Positions 1-9,788 are shown, counted from the stretch's first letter. The stretch is 64,000 nt of DNA from Acidihalobacter yilgarnensis (GCF_001753245.1 NZ_CP017415.1:1950501-2014500), one strand, 5' to 3'. Translations and numbers: made by a program. The notes: generated by a model not told the origin, from the letters alone.

Positions 1-2
1 TG

Positions 3-86
3 ACCACGTCCGGCACGTCCGGCACGTCCGGCACGTCCGGCAAAGCACCGAACACCACCCAGAAACCCGATACCGCTATTCGCTGA
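3..86 (+). CDS. C-terminal tail of an upstream gene (partial)
   Basis: One open frame enters from the left edge and stops at TGA 84-86. It encodes 27 residues that begin with a Thr-Ser-Gly tandem repeat (four 9-bp units of ACGTCCGGC, about positions 6-41) followed by a polar tail. A repetitive low-complexity tail is plausible for the C-terminus of a larger protein, but the rest lies outside the window. No function can be assigned, and the frame could be fortuitous. Confidence 0.3.
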   Translation, partial: TTSGTSGTSGTSGKAPNTTQKPDTAIR

Positions 87-406
87 ACGGCAACCTGACG
101 ATCGCTAAAGCGGTCCATGACATCACTCGGCCACCCAACAACAGAACGGGACAGCCGGATACGCTCTAACGGCGACTCCCCTCAAACGAAAACATTTGCG
201 GTAGTGACCACGTCAGATTCAACTAGCGCCTTCAACAGAGACAAGGCTCCGGAAAAAATTGCCGTATAAATCACGCGATATTTCAACGGGACATGACAAC
301 ATCGGAGGAAGGTGATACGCGATCCCTGTTATCTTGTTCAGACGTTCTTTGCCTATATATTTCTTAATTCCCTATTTGCTCAATCAACATCCGCGGCAAG
401 GCACGG
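87..406. other. Intergenic stretch, no gene seen
   Basis: No coding frame, tRNA or strong hairpin could be supported here. It separates the partial frame at the left edge from the 3' end of the antiporter gene. Confidence 0.4.
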
Positions 407-1699
407 TTAAAGTCTAGATGAAGACTTAGCGTCCGCCGACGAGTCGCCGACCGCCCGAATTACCCGGCCCACCGTCATGCCTTGAACAAGGATCGAGAAC
501 ACCACCACGAAATATGTGAGGGTCAGCACTAGGCTGCGTGAGTCGCCAGCGGGCAATGACAAGGCCATTGCCACTGAGATGGCGCCACGCAGCCCACCCC
601 AGGTCAGGACCTGAATCGCGCCTTTTGATTGCGACGTCACCCAACTGAGCGGCAACATGATGCCCGTAACAGTCAACCAGCGCGCCGCCAGCACGATTGG
701 TATCGCGAGCGCTCCTGCCATCAGCCATTCATGCTGGATCGGCAATACGAGTAGCTCCAGGCCGATCAAGAGAAACAGAACGACGTTAATAACCTCGTCG
801 ATCAGCTCCCAGAACGTGTCGACGTGTTCACGCGTCTTCTCCGTCATCGCAAATGTCCGGCCCCGGTTGCCAATGAACAGCCCAGCAACCACGACAGCTA
901 TCGGTGCCGACAGATGCAAGGCATCGGCCAAGGCATAAAGTCCCATGGCCAAGGAAAGGGTCAGCAGCACTTCGACCTGATAGTTATCCACACGCTTCAA
1001 CATCTGGTAGGTGATGTATCCCGCCGCCATTGCCAAAACTAGGGCCCCCCCCACTTCCTTGACCAGCAGAATCCCCACTGAGCCAAGCTCAATCGACAGC
1101 GGTGTAGCGCCGCTCACTGCTGCACCGCCAGAACGGGCCAGTTCCAGGAGGATCAGGAACACAACGACGCCCAGCCCATCATTGAATAGCGACTCACCGG
1201 CCACCTGTACCTCGAGCTGCCGTGGCGCACCGGCAGATTTCAGTATCCCCAACACCGCGATGGGATCGGTCGGTGAAATCAGGGCACCGAACAACAGCGC
1301 ATGCAAAAATGGAATGCCTAGGCCCAGCCAGCCAAGAACCAACCACGTCACCCCGCCGACAATACAAGTGGAGATGAGCGTCCCAAATACAGCCAGCAAC
1401 GCAATCGGCAACCATTCACGGCCAATATCTTCGAGCTTCACGTGTATCGAACCGGCAAACAACAGGAATGCGAGCATGCCGTGCAGCACGACTTGATTGA
1501 AGTCGACCTGCGAGACCAGTGTCGCAGCCTGTTCGCGGAAACTTTCTGTGTAAGAACCGGCTAGCACCAACGCAAGTGACGCAACCAAGGCCACCAGCAT
1601 GACGCCGATAGTGGTTGGTAGCTTGATATAACGATAATTGATATAACTCGAAACACCTGCGAGTGTAATCAGGATGCTGACCAGGGGAAAGAAACTCAT
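407..1699 (-). CDS. CPA1-family Na+/H+ (cation/proton) antiporter, NhaP type
   Basis: Inner-membrane antiporter predicted to exchange protons for Na+ or K+ and so serve pH and salt homeostasis. The protein is about 430 residues, almost entirely hydrophobic with roughly 12 membrane segments. It carries the CPA1 hallmarks SPTDPIAV (the TD motif of the unwound helix) and GESLFNDG (the ND motif). An upstream ATG at 1720 is in frame. The ATG at 1699 is preferred because an AGAGGA ribosome-binding site lies about six bases before it and inside the longer reading. The gene stands alone with no partner subunits. Family assignment is firm; the ion preference cannot be read from sequence. Confidence 0.9.
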   Translation of the reverse strand: MSFFPLVSILITLAGVSSYINYRYIKLPTTIGVMLVALVASLALVLAGSYTESFREQAATLVSQVDFNQVVLHGMLAFLLFAGSIHVKLEDIGREWLPIALLAVFGTLISTCIVGGVTWLVLGWLGLGIPFLHALLFGALISPTDPIAVLGILKSAGAPRQLEVQVAGESLFNDGLGVVVFLILLELARSGGAAVSGATPLSIELGSVGILLVKEVGGALVLAMAAGYITYQMLKRVDNYQVEVLLTLSLAMGLYALADALHLSAPIAVVVAGLFIGNRGRTFAMTEKTREHVDTFWELIDEVINVVLFLLIGLELLVLPIQHEWLMAGALAIPIVLAARWLTVTGIMLPLSWVTSQSKGAIQVLTWGGLRGAISVAMALSLPAGDSRSLVLTLTYFVVVFSILVQGMTVGRVIRAVGDSSADAKSSSRL

Positions 1700-1915
1700 A
1701 CCGCATCCTCTTTTCAACATTTACCAGCGCTATGATGAGTGGTCAGCAGACTGACTCACTCACGGAAAAGACAACCCTGGGGCGATGGCCAAATTAACTG
1801 GATGCTTCAGGTCGGACATCATTTCGGCTTGATCGGATCGATGTTCGACATGACCAGCCAATCCCATGCAATTTTCTTAAAGCTCGCAAAGTGAATGCCA
1901 TGTGCCTAATCCATA

Positions 1916-1955
1916 ATTCACCGGTCTGCACAAAATATCACGCAGGCCGGTGAAT
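1916..1955. repeat. 14-bp inverted repeat (hairpin) between divergent genes
   Basis: The arms at 1916-1929 and 1942-1955 pair over 14 bases with one G-T wobble around a 12-nt loop. Neither strand has a T-tract after it, so it is not a classical terminator. It sits about 60 bp upstream of the 2012 start codon and could be an operator or a 5' leader structure. The function is unknown. Confidence 0.5.
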
Positions 1956-2011
1956 GCCGACATTAGCACGCATTTTCCGCGCCTCCCGGCATTTTGTGAC
2001 ATGATATCCCG

Positions 2012-2527
2012 ATGAAAATGCTGCAACTGCTATTTCGACTCGTCCATGGATTGATGGCATTTCTCTTTGCCTGCGCCGCACTCATGCTCATCACAATTGC
2101 CGCGCGCATGGGATGGGTGGCCTTCACCAGTGGCCTGAACGGCGCGACCGCGCAGGCGATCATCGAGGCCGTGGGCTTGCTAGCTGCCGCGGTTGTCGCG
2201 TTACAAATTGCCGAGACCATCTTCGAGGAAGAGGTCATTCGTGACGCCGATATCAGCGCACCTACTCGCGTACGGAGATTCTTGTCAAGATTTTTTGTAG
2301 TCGTCGTGGTCGCACTCGCCATCGAAGTCCTCGTTGCGACTTTCAAAGCCTTACACGAAAATCCGGCACAACTGACGTATGCGGCGAGCATCTTGGTTGC
2401 CGACGGCGTACTGCTTGCCGCCTGGGGCCTCTTCGTACACCTCAATCGTTCTGCCGAAGAATTGGAGCCTGAGGCGATGGCCGATGCGAAGCGGGAAGAC
2501 AAAAAATTCACATCCAATGCACGCTGA
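2012..2527 (+). CDS. Hypothetical four-helix membrane protein
   Basis: The protein is 171 residues with about four hydrophobic segments (roughly residues 8-32, 48-68, 90-112 and 122-145) and a charged cytoplasmic-looking tail rich in Glu, Lys and Asp. A conserved-looking acidic stretch (AETIFEEEVIRD) lies between helices 2 and 3. No family could be named with confidence. The start at 2012 has no good Shine-Dalgarno, and a second ATG lies two codons in. It is flanked by non-coding DNA on both sides, so it is probably monocistronic. Confidence 0.65.
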   Translation: MKMLQLLFRLVHGLMAFLFACAALMLITIAARMGWVAFTSGLNGATAQAIIEAVGLLAAAVVALQIAETIFEEEVIRDADISAPTRVRRFLSRFFVVVVVALAIEVLVATFKALHENPAQLTYAASILVADGVLLAAWGLFVHLNRSAEELEPEAMADAKREDKKFTSNAR

Positions 2528-2959
2528 CCCTTCCATCGGATAAACCGCTTGAGCCCTTCGTCGATGGCTCATGGCAAACGTGACAGACAGGGAAAACGGC
2601 TACCTCGCGCCCGGACACCTGCCGTTAAATCTGCGATGGCATGACTGGTTGCCAGGGCTCGAAAATACGCATCAATATGCCTTGCAATTAACATCGCATT
2701 AGCGATGGCAGGATACAGAAAGTGAAAATGCAGGCCAAATCGTCAGCGTACCAATCGGAATGCGCATGGAAACCAGCGATTCGTTCAAGTAAGTGAGCGT
2801 TTTGGCACCCCTCGCACCAGACTCACAAAGTTGAAAGGCATTCTTTTTTGAACGCCAACTTCACGCAAACGTTCATGTAATTCGGCAAGGGCGATAGGCG
2901 TATCTTCCACAATTTGGCGAAATGGCTTCCACGGGAGACGCGGAAGCTCACGATGATAT
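2528..2959. other. Intergenic stretch with a small hairpin
   Basis: No supported gene. A perfect 6-bp hairpin (CATCGC-ATTA-GCGATG, 2692-2707) has no T-tract. A short minus-strand TTG-initiated frame at 2785-2985 overlaps the end of the large signalling gene and is not convincing. Confidence 0.4.
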
Positions 2960-5900
2960 TCAACAGACCCGCACGGGCTTGCCAATCACATCGCCCTGGG
3001 CGTAATCCACACCCAGCTCCCGCAGCTTGGCCAGAATAGCCTCGTTCTCGGTAAATTTTGCAATCGTTTTCTTACCCATCACATGCCCTACTTCATTGAT
3101 GGACTTGACCATCGCCAAATCGATGGGGTCATCCATAATATTCGCCACGAATAAACCAGAGATCTTCAGGTACTCGACCGCCAGCGCCTTCAGATAACCG
3201 AATGAAGATAAGCCGGCCCCGAAATCATCGATGGCAAAACGGCAGCCCAATTCCTTGAGGGCGTGAATAAATTTATTGGTATTGGCAAGATTGCTGATTG
3301 CCGCCGTTTCCGTTATCTCAAAACAGATTTTATCAGGCGATACGCCATGCTTGCGTAGCTCCGCAAGCGTGAAGTTCAAGAAGCCGTCGTCGCCCAGCGC
3401 GGGCGCGGAAAGATTGATGGTGAACAGGGAGGCTTCTTTAAATTGCTTCGGGTTGTTATTGAGCCATGCAAGCGCCGTACTGAGAACCCACTGATCCAAC
3501 TGGATCGATAGGTTGTAACGCACGGCGGCTTTGAGAAATGTTTCTGGCAGGATGATCTCTCCGTCATCGTCTTCCAGGCGCAGCAGGAATTCAAAAATGG
3601 GTTTAACGTCATTTGTAGCGTCGATGGCAACGATCGGCTGACAATCGAGGTGAAAGCGGTTTTCTTCCAGGGCGCTATTGATCTTCATCACCCAGCGCAT
3701 TTCCCCGTGGCGGACCGACAGCGCAAGGTCTTGCTCGTGGTAAATATGAATGCGATTTCTTCCCGCTTCCTTTGCCGCATAACAGGCGGCATCCGCGGCC
3801 TTTAAGGCCACGGTCATGTCGCCGGTATCTTCGGTAATTAACGCGACCCCAATCGAGATCCCCACCGTATACGGTTTTCCTTCCCACATGAATCGGTACT
3901 CGGCAATCACTTTCAAGAGGGTATTGGCGACACGACCCGCCTCCTCAATATCGCAGTGCTCCATCAGCAAGCCGAATTCATCTCCACCCAAACGAGCGAT
4001 CGTATCCCGCTTCCTGACATGTTCCTTTAACAGTGCAGCGATCTGCTGTAGCAATTCATCACCAGCCAAATGTCCGCAGGTATCGTTGATCAGCTTGAAT
4101 TGATCGAGATCGAGAAAACACAAGGCATGTTGAATATTGCTTTCTTCGGTGCTCTCGATCACCCGCGCCAGGCGATGCTCGAATTCCCGCCGGTTGATAA
4201 GCCCGGTCAAGGAATCGTGCCGCGCGAGCTGTTCCAACTCGCGGGACATCTCATGGGCCTCGGTGATATCTCTTAACGCCACCACTGCCCCGGTCACGCC
4301 CTCATCTTCGATGAGAGGCGCTACTGTGAAAAAGGCAGGAAACGAGGTGCCATCCTTGCGCCATATCACCTCGTTATCCCCATGGTAGCTTTCACCTTGG
4401 GTGAGGCATTTGTATAGAACACTCTCCTGCCATGGATAAACCGTGCCATCGATATGTGTGTGATGGATCAGGTCGTGTACCCGCTTCCCGGACAGTTCTG
4501 CTTGCGTGTATCCGAGGAGTTCCGTGAATTTCGGGTTGATGAAGGTGCTGTGCCCTTGCTTGTCAACGCCATACATCGCCTCTCCCGTCGATGCCAGCAG
4601 AAGTTGCAGGTAATTCTTAGTCTTTTGCAGTACTTGTTGTGCCCGATTGCGCTCGGTGATATCGATGAAGGTCACGACCACCCCTTCGATCTTGTTGTCC
4701 TCCGTCCGATAAGGCAGCACACGCTGGAGATACCAGCGGTCATCTTCATGGCCGATCTGCTTTTCAATTGGCGTGAGTGTGCGCAATACGACATCGGCAT
4801 CAGCCTGTAAGGTCGAATTGTGAACCCGCTGCGCAATATCGCCTATCGGACGCCCGACATCCGATGCAATCAGATTGAAAATCTTACTGATCGCAGGCGT
4901 GAAGCGCTTGATGCGCAATTGCGTATCCAGAAACAGCGTGGCGATGTCCGTGCTGGTCAGCAGATTCGACTGATCATTATTCAGATCTCTCAGTTCGTCC
5001 AATTTGTCCTGCAGCTGGTTGTTGACGGTCGCCAATTCCTCATTGAGGGATTGCAGCTCTTCCTTGGAGGTCTCCAGCTCTTCATTCGCCGACTGGAGTT
5101 CCTCATTCATCGACAGAATTTCTTCGTTATAGCTTTTCAGTTCCTCATTCGAGGTTTCCAACTCTGAGATTGTGCCCTGCAGTTCCGCCCGAGTAGATTG
5201 TAATTCCGATTCCAGCTGGCCCAGAAATGCCTCATCGCCGATCCCCTCACCCTTAATCCACTCGTGCTCCAACCGGCTGGTTGCCTCGACATCGGCAAAG
5301 GTCGCCAGCAACAAGCCTTCGGCCTCCTGTGGCGCACTGACCGGCAACACCGTCAGCGCGATTGGGTAGTAGGTCCCATCGCGCTTGACACGCGCCTTGA
5401 GGGTAATTTGCTGTGCTTGCTGGAGTGCCATTTTTACGGCATTGCGCAATGCCCCGCGCAGCCCGTCGCGGATCATGCTCATCAGATCCTGCGTCATGTC
5501 ACCCGTGGTCAGTTCCAGGTAAGGGCCTGACGGTCCGTGCAAATAGAGTATTTCGAACTTGCGATTGAACAACACAGCAAACGGTGCGTAGTGTTGTAAC
5601 AACAGCGCTTGCGTCACGTTGCCGAAATTGACGGATTTGACCGATCTCGGCTGTATATTTTGCCGATCAACCGAGGTAGGTCTTGCCCTTCCGTTACTCA
5701 CCGGGAAATCGACCTTATCCCGCCGCGTCGGCCCGAGGCGCTGATACACCCGCAATTTTTTGGAAACAGGCTTGAACAGGTCTTCTTGTTGTCCGATCGT
5801 CTCGGAAGCACCCAGAAACAGGAACCCGCCTTCGTTGAGCACGTAATGGAACAATGAGATCACTTTCTTTTGGACTTCGGGCACAATATAGATCAACAAG

Positions 5901-7207
5901 TTTCGACAGCTGATCAAATCCAGTCTTGAGAACGGTGGATCGCTGATTAGGTCCTGTGCCGCGAACACCACACAATCGCGCACCTGTGTGGAAACTTCGT
6001 AGTTGTTTTGACCCACCTTTCTGAAAAACTGTCGCAAACGCTCGGGCGAGATGTCGGCGGCAATATTTTCGGGGTAGATCCCGGCGCGGGCCGTCGCCAA
6101 TGCTTCCTCATCAATGTCCGAGGCGAAAATTTGGATCGTGCGGGGTTTTTGCAGTGCCTGAGCTTGTTCTAGCAGCAGGATCGCTATCGAATAGGCCTCT
6201 TCACCCGATGAACAACCGGGCACCCAGACGCGTATGGGCGCTTCAGGCTTTTTCTCCTGTACCAACTTGCGGATGACCTCCTGCTCAAGCAGTTGGTTCG
6301 CCTCCGGTTCGCGGAAAAAACGCGTGACGCCAATCAAAAAATCCTTACGCAAGCGCTGGGGTTCGTGCTCATCCTCCCGTAGAAAGCGCAGATAATCCCC
6401 GACTTCCTCGATATGATTGAGCCCCATACGTCGTTTGATGCGACGGACCAACGTACCGGTCTTGTAATAGTGAAAATCATGTTTGGTACGCTCGCGCAGT
6501 GTCGCCAAAATCAATTCAAGTAGATCCGGCACGTTGTCGTTGAGCGTCTCCGGTCCGATGAGTCCGCGCGCGTGTTGCAAATAATCGATCAGAACAGCCG
6601 GCATTTCCGCCACGGGCAGAACATAATCGATCAGGCCTGTATCGATAGCGCTGCGCGGCATACCGTCGAACTGTGCCGTCTCCGGAGACTGGGCGATGGC
6701 CATGCCCCCATGACCCTTGATGGCCTTGAGCCCTAAAGTACCATCACGACCAGTGCCGGAGAGGATGATGCAAAGGGCCTTGGCCTCCTGATCTTCCGCC
6801 AGCGAACGGAAGAAGAAATCAATCGGTAGACGATGACCATGTGGCTGGGCCGGTGCGCTCAAGTACAACACGCCGCTGCGAATACTCAGGTTCGTATTCG
6901 GTGGGATCACATAGACATGATTGGGCTCGATCGCGATCTTGTCCTCGACCTGCGCCACCTTCATCGCTGTGTGCTTGGTCAGAATATCGGCCGTGAGACT
7001 TTCATGCTCCGGGGCGAGATGCTGTACCAGCACAAAAGCCATTCCCGAGTCGGCAGGCATTGCCGAGAAAAATCGCTTGAAGGCATCCAATCCGCCTGCA
7101 GAAGCACCCATCCCGACGACGGGAAACGGAAGCGGGTTGCTTACCTTGCGGGTGTTCGACGAGGGTTTATGGGCAATGGTTTTCTTGCGACTAGGCCTTG
7201 ATGGCAT
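2960..7207 (-). CDS. CheB-CheR-PAS-GGDEF-EAL hybrid signalling protein, EAL domain degraded
   Basis: A 1415-residue soluble sensor. Domains in order: CheB methylesterase (about 28-215; GASAGG Ser, QHLAPEHES His and GTGRDG Asp all present), CheR methyltransferase (about 225-490; SAM motif GCSSGEEAYS), a PAS-like domain (about 540-640), a coiled coil of repeating NEEL heptads (about 659-740), two PAS domains (about 750-985), GGDEF (motif near 1075, with RKRD forming an RxxD inhibitory site five residues upstream) and EAL (about 1180-1412). The cyclase half looks competent. In the EAL half the signature is EFL. The usual LKIDG is LKISG, TIAEFVEN is TIAKFTEN (the conserved Glu is Lys), and AQGYGIGKP is AQGDVIGKP just before an early stop. 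Phosphodiesterase activity is therefore doubtful. AGGGGG lies seven bases before the ATG. No chemotaxis genes are adjacent. Confidence 0.92.
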   Translation of the reverse strand: MPSRPSRKKTIAHKPSSNTRKVSNPLPFPVVGMGASAGGLDAFKRFFSAMPADSGMAFVLVQHLAPEHESLTADILTKHTAMKVAQVEDKIAIEPNHVYVIPPNTNLSIRSGVLYLSAPAQPHGHRLPIDFFFRSLAEDQEAKALCIILSGTGRDGTLGLKAIKGHGGMAIAQSPETAQFDGMPRSAIDTGLIDYVLPVAEMPAVLIDYLQHARGLIGPETLNDNVPDLLELILATLRERTKHDFHYYKTGTLVRRIKRRMGLNHIEEVGDYLRFLREDEHEPQRLRKDFLIGVTRFFREPEANQLLEQEVIRKLVQEKKPEAPIRVWVPGCSSGEEAYSIAILLLEQAQALQKPRTIQIFASDIDEEALATARAGIYPENIAADISPERLRQFFRKVGQNNYEVSTQVRDCVVFAAQDLISDPPFSRLDLISCRNLLIYIVPEVQKKVISLFHYVLNEGGFLFLGASETIGQQEDLFKPVSKKLRVYQRLGPTRRDKVDFPVSNGRARPTSVDRQNIQPRSVKSVNFGNVTQALLLQHYAPFAVLFNRKFEILYLHGPSGPYLELTTGDMTQDLMSMIRDGLRGALRNAVKMALQQAQQITLKARVKRDGTYYPIALTVLPVSAPQEAEGLLLATFADVEATSRLEHEWIKGEGIGDEAFLGQLESELQSTRAELQGTISELETSNEELKSYNEEILSMNEELQSANEELETSKEELQSLNEELATVNNQLQDKLDELRDLNNDQSNLLTSTDIATLFLDTQLRIKRFTPAISKIFNLIASDVGRPIGDIAQRVHNSTLQADADVVLRTLTPIEKQIGHEDDRWYLQRVLPYRTEDNKIEGVVVTFIDITERNRAQQVLQKTKNYLQLLLASTGEAMYGVDKQGHSTFINPKFTELLGYTQAELSGKRVHDLIHHTHIDGTVYPWQESVLYKCLTQGESYHGDNEVIWRKDGTSFPAFFTVAPLIEDEGVTGAVVALRDITEAHEMSRELEQLARHDSLTGLINRREFEHRLARVIESTEESNIQHALCFLDLDQFKLINDTCGHLAGDELLQQIAALLKEHVRKRDTIARLGGDEFGLLMEHCDIEEAGRVANTLLKVIAEYRFMWEGKPYTVGISIGVALITEDTGDMTVALKAADAACYAAKEAGRNRIHIYHEQDLALSVRHGEMRWVMKINSALEENRFHLDCQPIVAIDATNDVKPIFEFLLRLEDDDGEIILPETFLKAAVRYNLSIQLDQWVLSTALAWLNNNPKQFKEASLFTINLSAPALGDDGFLNFTLAELRKHGVSPDKICFEITETAAISNLANTNKFIHALKELGCRFAIDDFGAGLSSFGYLKALAVEYLKISGLFVANIMDDPIDLAMVKSINEVGHVMGKKTIAKFTENEAILAKLRELGVDYAQGDVIGKPVRVC

Positions 7208-7293
7208 GCAATAACCCCCTGTGCCCTATGGCGTAGGGCACTTCTACGATAAGTATAGGTTTACATACCAAGCGGTGGCATGCCCATTAACTT

Positions 7294-7317
7294 TGCCCAG
7301 ATGCCCAGATGCCCAGA
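7294..7317. repeat. Short tandem repeat, three 8-bp units
   Basis: TGCCCAGA occurs three times head to tail in the non-coding gap between the signalling gene and iscU. No function is evident; it is a possible slippage tract. Confidence 0.6.
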
Positions 7318-7448
7318 GGAAGAGTGTACCCCTTTGAACAGCCATCCCTGGTGACTGTTTTTAGTCGGCTATCGCGATTGAACCAACGCTGCATCGAACG
7401 GCCATTTGGGGAAGTCGACATCGCACGAACGAAACACAGGCAGAAAAA

Positions 7449-7466
7449 GGCCCGCATCTGCGGGCC
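7449..7466 (-). terminator. Rho-independent terminator after iscU
   Basis: Read on the minus strand, GGCCCG and CGGGCC pair around a 6-nt loop and are followed at once by TTTTT. It lies about 50 bp past the iscU stop codon and closes the isc cluster. No hscA, hscB or fdx follows. Confidence 0.8.
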
Positions 7467-7514
7467 AAACAATCGGCAAGCCGACCGGAGTGCGCATGAA
7501 AACGAACAATCAGT

Positions 7515-7922
7515 TCAAGCGGACTGTGCCTGCTGTGTGTTGACGTCCTGCTTGTTCTGGTAGTCCTCGATCGCGGCCTTGATCGCGTCCTCCGCCAACA
7601 CCGAACAGTGAATCTTCACCGGCGGCAACGCCAGCTCTTCGGCGATCTGCGTGTTCTTGATCGAGCCCGCTTCCGCCAGCGTCTTGCCCTTGACCCATTC
7701 CGTCAACAGGCTCGAACTCGCAATCGCAGAACCACACCCGTACGTCTTGAACTTGGCGTCCTCGATCACGCCCGATGCGTTCACCCGGATCTGTAGCTTC
7801 ATCACGTCGCCACACGCCGGGGCACCCACCATGCCGGTCCCCACGCTCGCGTCGCCCTTGTCCAGGGTGCCCACGTTACGCGGGTTCTCGTAGTGATCTA
7901 TTACCTTGTCGCTGTAGGCCAT
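7515..7922 (-). CDS. iscU: Iron-sulfur cluster assembly scaffold protein IscU
   Basis: Scaffold on which IscS-derived sulfur and iron are assembled into [2Fe-2S] clusters before transfer to apoproteins. The protein is 135 residues, normal for the family. It has the three cluster-ligand cysteines in PACGD, YGCGSA and IHCSVLAEDAI, and an LPPVK motif, the chaperone-recognition site known for this family. A GGAGG Shine-Dalgarno lies eight bases before the ATG. It is the last gene of iscR-iscS-iscU on the minus strand; a strong terminator follows, so the chaperone and ferredoxin genes of the full isc operon are not linked here. Confidence 0.97.
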   Translation of the reverse strand: MAYSDKVIDHYENPRNVGTLDKGDASVGTGMVGAPACGDVMKLQIRVNASGVIEDAKFKTYGCGSAIASSSLLTEWVKGKTLAEAGSIKNTQIAEELALPPVKIHCSVLAEDAIKAAIEDYQNKQDVNTQQAQSA

Positions 7923-7955
7923 CTTCAGGTCCTCCGTTCTATCCGTCTCGCTGCC

Positions 7956-9179
7956 TTAGTGCGCAGCCCATTGAATGCTTTTGATGTCCACGCCGTCCTG
8001 GTACATCTCCCACAACGGCGATAGCTCGCGCAGCTTGCTCACCGCGCTACGTACCTCGGTAATCGCGTAGTCAATCTCGGCGGCATTCGTGTAACGACCG
8101 ATCGAGAAGCGAATTGAGCTGTGCGCCAGTTCGTCGTCGCGGCCCAGGGCGCGCAGGACGTAGCTCGGCTCAAGACTCGCCGAGGTGCATGCGGAACCCG
8201 AGGAGACGGCCAAGTCCTTGAGCGCCATCAGCAGGCTCTCGCCTTCAACGTAGGCAAAGCTGACGTTGAGTATCCCGGCATAGCCGTGCGCCATGTCGCC
8301 GTTGAGATACACTTCTTCAAGGTCGTTGACGCCGTTCCACAGCCGGTCGCGCAGCCCGCGTATCCGTTCAAGGTCGGCGCCCATCTCTTCACGCGCTAGC
8401 CGCGCGGCTTCGCCCATGCCGACGATCTGGTGGGTCGCCAGGGTGCCAGATCGCATCCCGCGCTCGTGACCCCCGCCGTGCATCTGCGCTTCCAGTCGAA
8501 CACGCGGCTTGCGCCGGACGTATAGCGCACCAATCCCTTTGGGACCGTACATCTTGTGTCCCGATACGCTGACCAGGTCGACTTCCAGCGCCTGGACGTC
8601 GAGCGGAATCTTGCCTGCAGACTGGGCGGCGTCTACGTGTAGCAGTACGCCACGGGCCCGCGTCAATGCCCCGATCGCGGCCAGGTCCTGGATCACTCCG
8701 GTCTCGTTGTTCACGTGCATCAGCGAGACCAGTACGGTGTCTTCGCGCAGCGCGGCCTCAAGCTTGCCTTGGTCGATCAGACCACTCGGCTCGGGATCAA
8801 GATAGGTCACTTCGTAACCTTCTCGCTCCAGCTGCCGACAGCTGTCGAGCACGGCCTTGTGCTCGGTCTTGCACGTCACCAGGTGTCGCCCTTTGCGCTG
8901 GTAAAAATGCATCGCGCCCTTCAGCGCTAGGTTGTCAGACTCGGTCGCGCCGCTGGTCCATACGATCTCCTTCGGGTCGGCATTGAGCAATCGCGCCACT
9001 TCAGCCCGCGCATTCTCGACCGCCGCTTCCGACGACCAGCCAAAACTGTGGCTGCGCGACGCCGGATTACCGTATACACCTTCCCGCGTCAAATACCCGC
9101 ACATCAAATCCGCAACACGACCGTCCACCGGCGTCGTCGCCGAATAGTCCAAATATACCGGTACCTTTACTACGTCCAT
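7956..9179 (-). CDS. iscS: Cysteine desulfurase IscS
   Basis: PLP-dependent enzyme that converts cysteine to alanine and passes persulfide sulfur to IscU and to tRNA thiolation enzymes. The protein has about 407 residues. It begins near the family-typical [11 protein letters not shown], has the PLP-lysine motif [12 protein letters not shown], and carries the mobile-loop catalytic cysteine in [16 protein letters not shown]. The frame opens at 9197 (GTG) with further ATGs at 9194 and 9179. The last is chosen because GGAG lies about eight bases upstream and the protein then matches the usual N-terminus. The start is effectively coupled to the iscR stop. Confidence 0.97.
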   Translation of the reverse strand: MDVVKVPVYLDYSATTPVDGRVADLMCGYLTREGVYGNPASRSHSFGWSSEAAVENARAEVARLLNADPKEIVWTSGATESDNLALKGAMHFYQRKGRHLVTCKTEHKAVLDSCRQLEREGYEVTYLDPEPSGLIDQGKLEAALREDTVLVSLMHVNNETGVIQDLAAIGALTRARGVLLHVDAAQSAGKIPLDVQALEVDLVSVSGHKMYGPKGIGALYVRRKPRVRLEAQMHGGGHERGMRSGTLATHQIVGMGEAARLAREEMGADLERIRGLRDRLWNGVNDLEEVYLNGDMAHGYAGILNVSFAYVEGESLLMALKDLAVSSGSACTSASLEPSYVLRALGRDDELAHSSIRFSIGRYTNAAEIDYAITEVRSAVSKLRELSPLWEMYQDGVDIKSIQWAAH

Positions 9180-9193
9180 CGGGATACTCCGCA

Positions 9194-9670
9194 TCACGCG
9201 GCGGAACGACGGTAGGACATAAACTGGCGACGTCCGGCCTTGTCCTGGCGCTCGGCGATGGCCTGCACGTCGGGGCGATTGGCGAATTGGGCCAGGGTAA
9301 TGCCGTCGAGGAAGCTGTAGAGGCGATGGCTGAGATCATCCCAAAGCTGATGGGTCAGGCAGCGTTCGCCATCCTGACAATCGCTCTGGCCGCTACAGCG
9401 AGTCACGTCGACGGATTCGTCCACGGCCGAAATGATCTGGGCCACCGTGATCTGATCGGCGGGTTTCGCCAGACGGTAACCGCCGCCAGGACCGCGCACG
9501 CCCTCAACGAGGTGTTCCTTGCGCAATTTGGCGAACAGCTGTTCGAGATACGAGAGTGAGATGCCCTGGCAGACGGAGATGTCCGCCAGTGTCACCGGCC
9601 CTACCTTGTCATGGATGGCGAGATCCATCATCGCAGTGACCGCATACCGGCCTTTCGTTGACAATTTCAT
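9194..9670 (-). CDS. iscR: Rrf2-family [2Fe-2S] transcriptional regulator IscR
   Basis: DNA-binding sensor of cellular Fe-S status that represses its own isc operon when its cluster is loaded. The protein is 158 residues. It has an N-terminal winged helix beginning [18 protein letters not shown], and the C-terminal half carries the ligand set Cys-x5-Cys-x5-Cys-x2-His (CSGQSDC...CLTH). It is first in iscR-iscS-iscU. A matching IscR-type operator overlaps its promoter, consistent with autoregulation. Confidence 0.96.
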   Translation of the reverse strand: MKLSTKGRYAVTAMMDLAIHDKVGPVTLADISVCQGISLSYLEQLFAKLRKEHLVEGVRGPGGGYRLAKPADQITVAQIISAVDESVDVTRCSGQSDCQDGERCLTHQLWDDLSHRLYSFLDGITLAQFANRPDVQAIAERQDKAGRRQFMSYRRSAA

Positions 9671-9734
9671 GGTCAGCCGCCTTTGTCTGTGTGTGACGGG
9701 AACTCAGGATAAATCCCGAGTTAGCTAGTAGGTT

Positions 9735-9763
9735 ACTCTAGATTACCCGACTGCATCAGTCAA
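9735..9763 (-). promoter_or_regulatory. iscR promoter with type 1 IscR operator
   Basis: Minus-strand -35 TTGACT (9758-9763) and -10 TAGAGT (9735-9740) are 17 bp apart. The segment 9742-9763 matches the known IscR type 1 consensus: GACT, five bases, AGTC, then RRSTA (here GGGTA). Only one of the central W positions deviates. The operator covers the -35 element, as expected for feedback repression of the isc genes. The call rests on motif matching by eye. Confidence 0.7.
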
Positions 9764-9788
9764 CAATTAGCACGCGACGGTTGGCGCT

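Noticed and set aside
5-41. CRISPR-like repeats at the left edge
   Set aside because: Nine-base units without spacers; this is a simple in-frame tandem repeat. No CRISPR array was found anywhere in the window.
2785-2985. 66-codon minus-strand frame overlapping the end of the signalling gene
   Set aside because: It starts with TTG, has no ribosome-binding site or family resemblance, and overlaps a certain gene.
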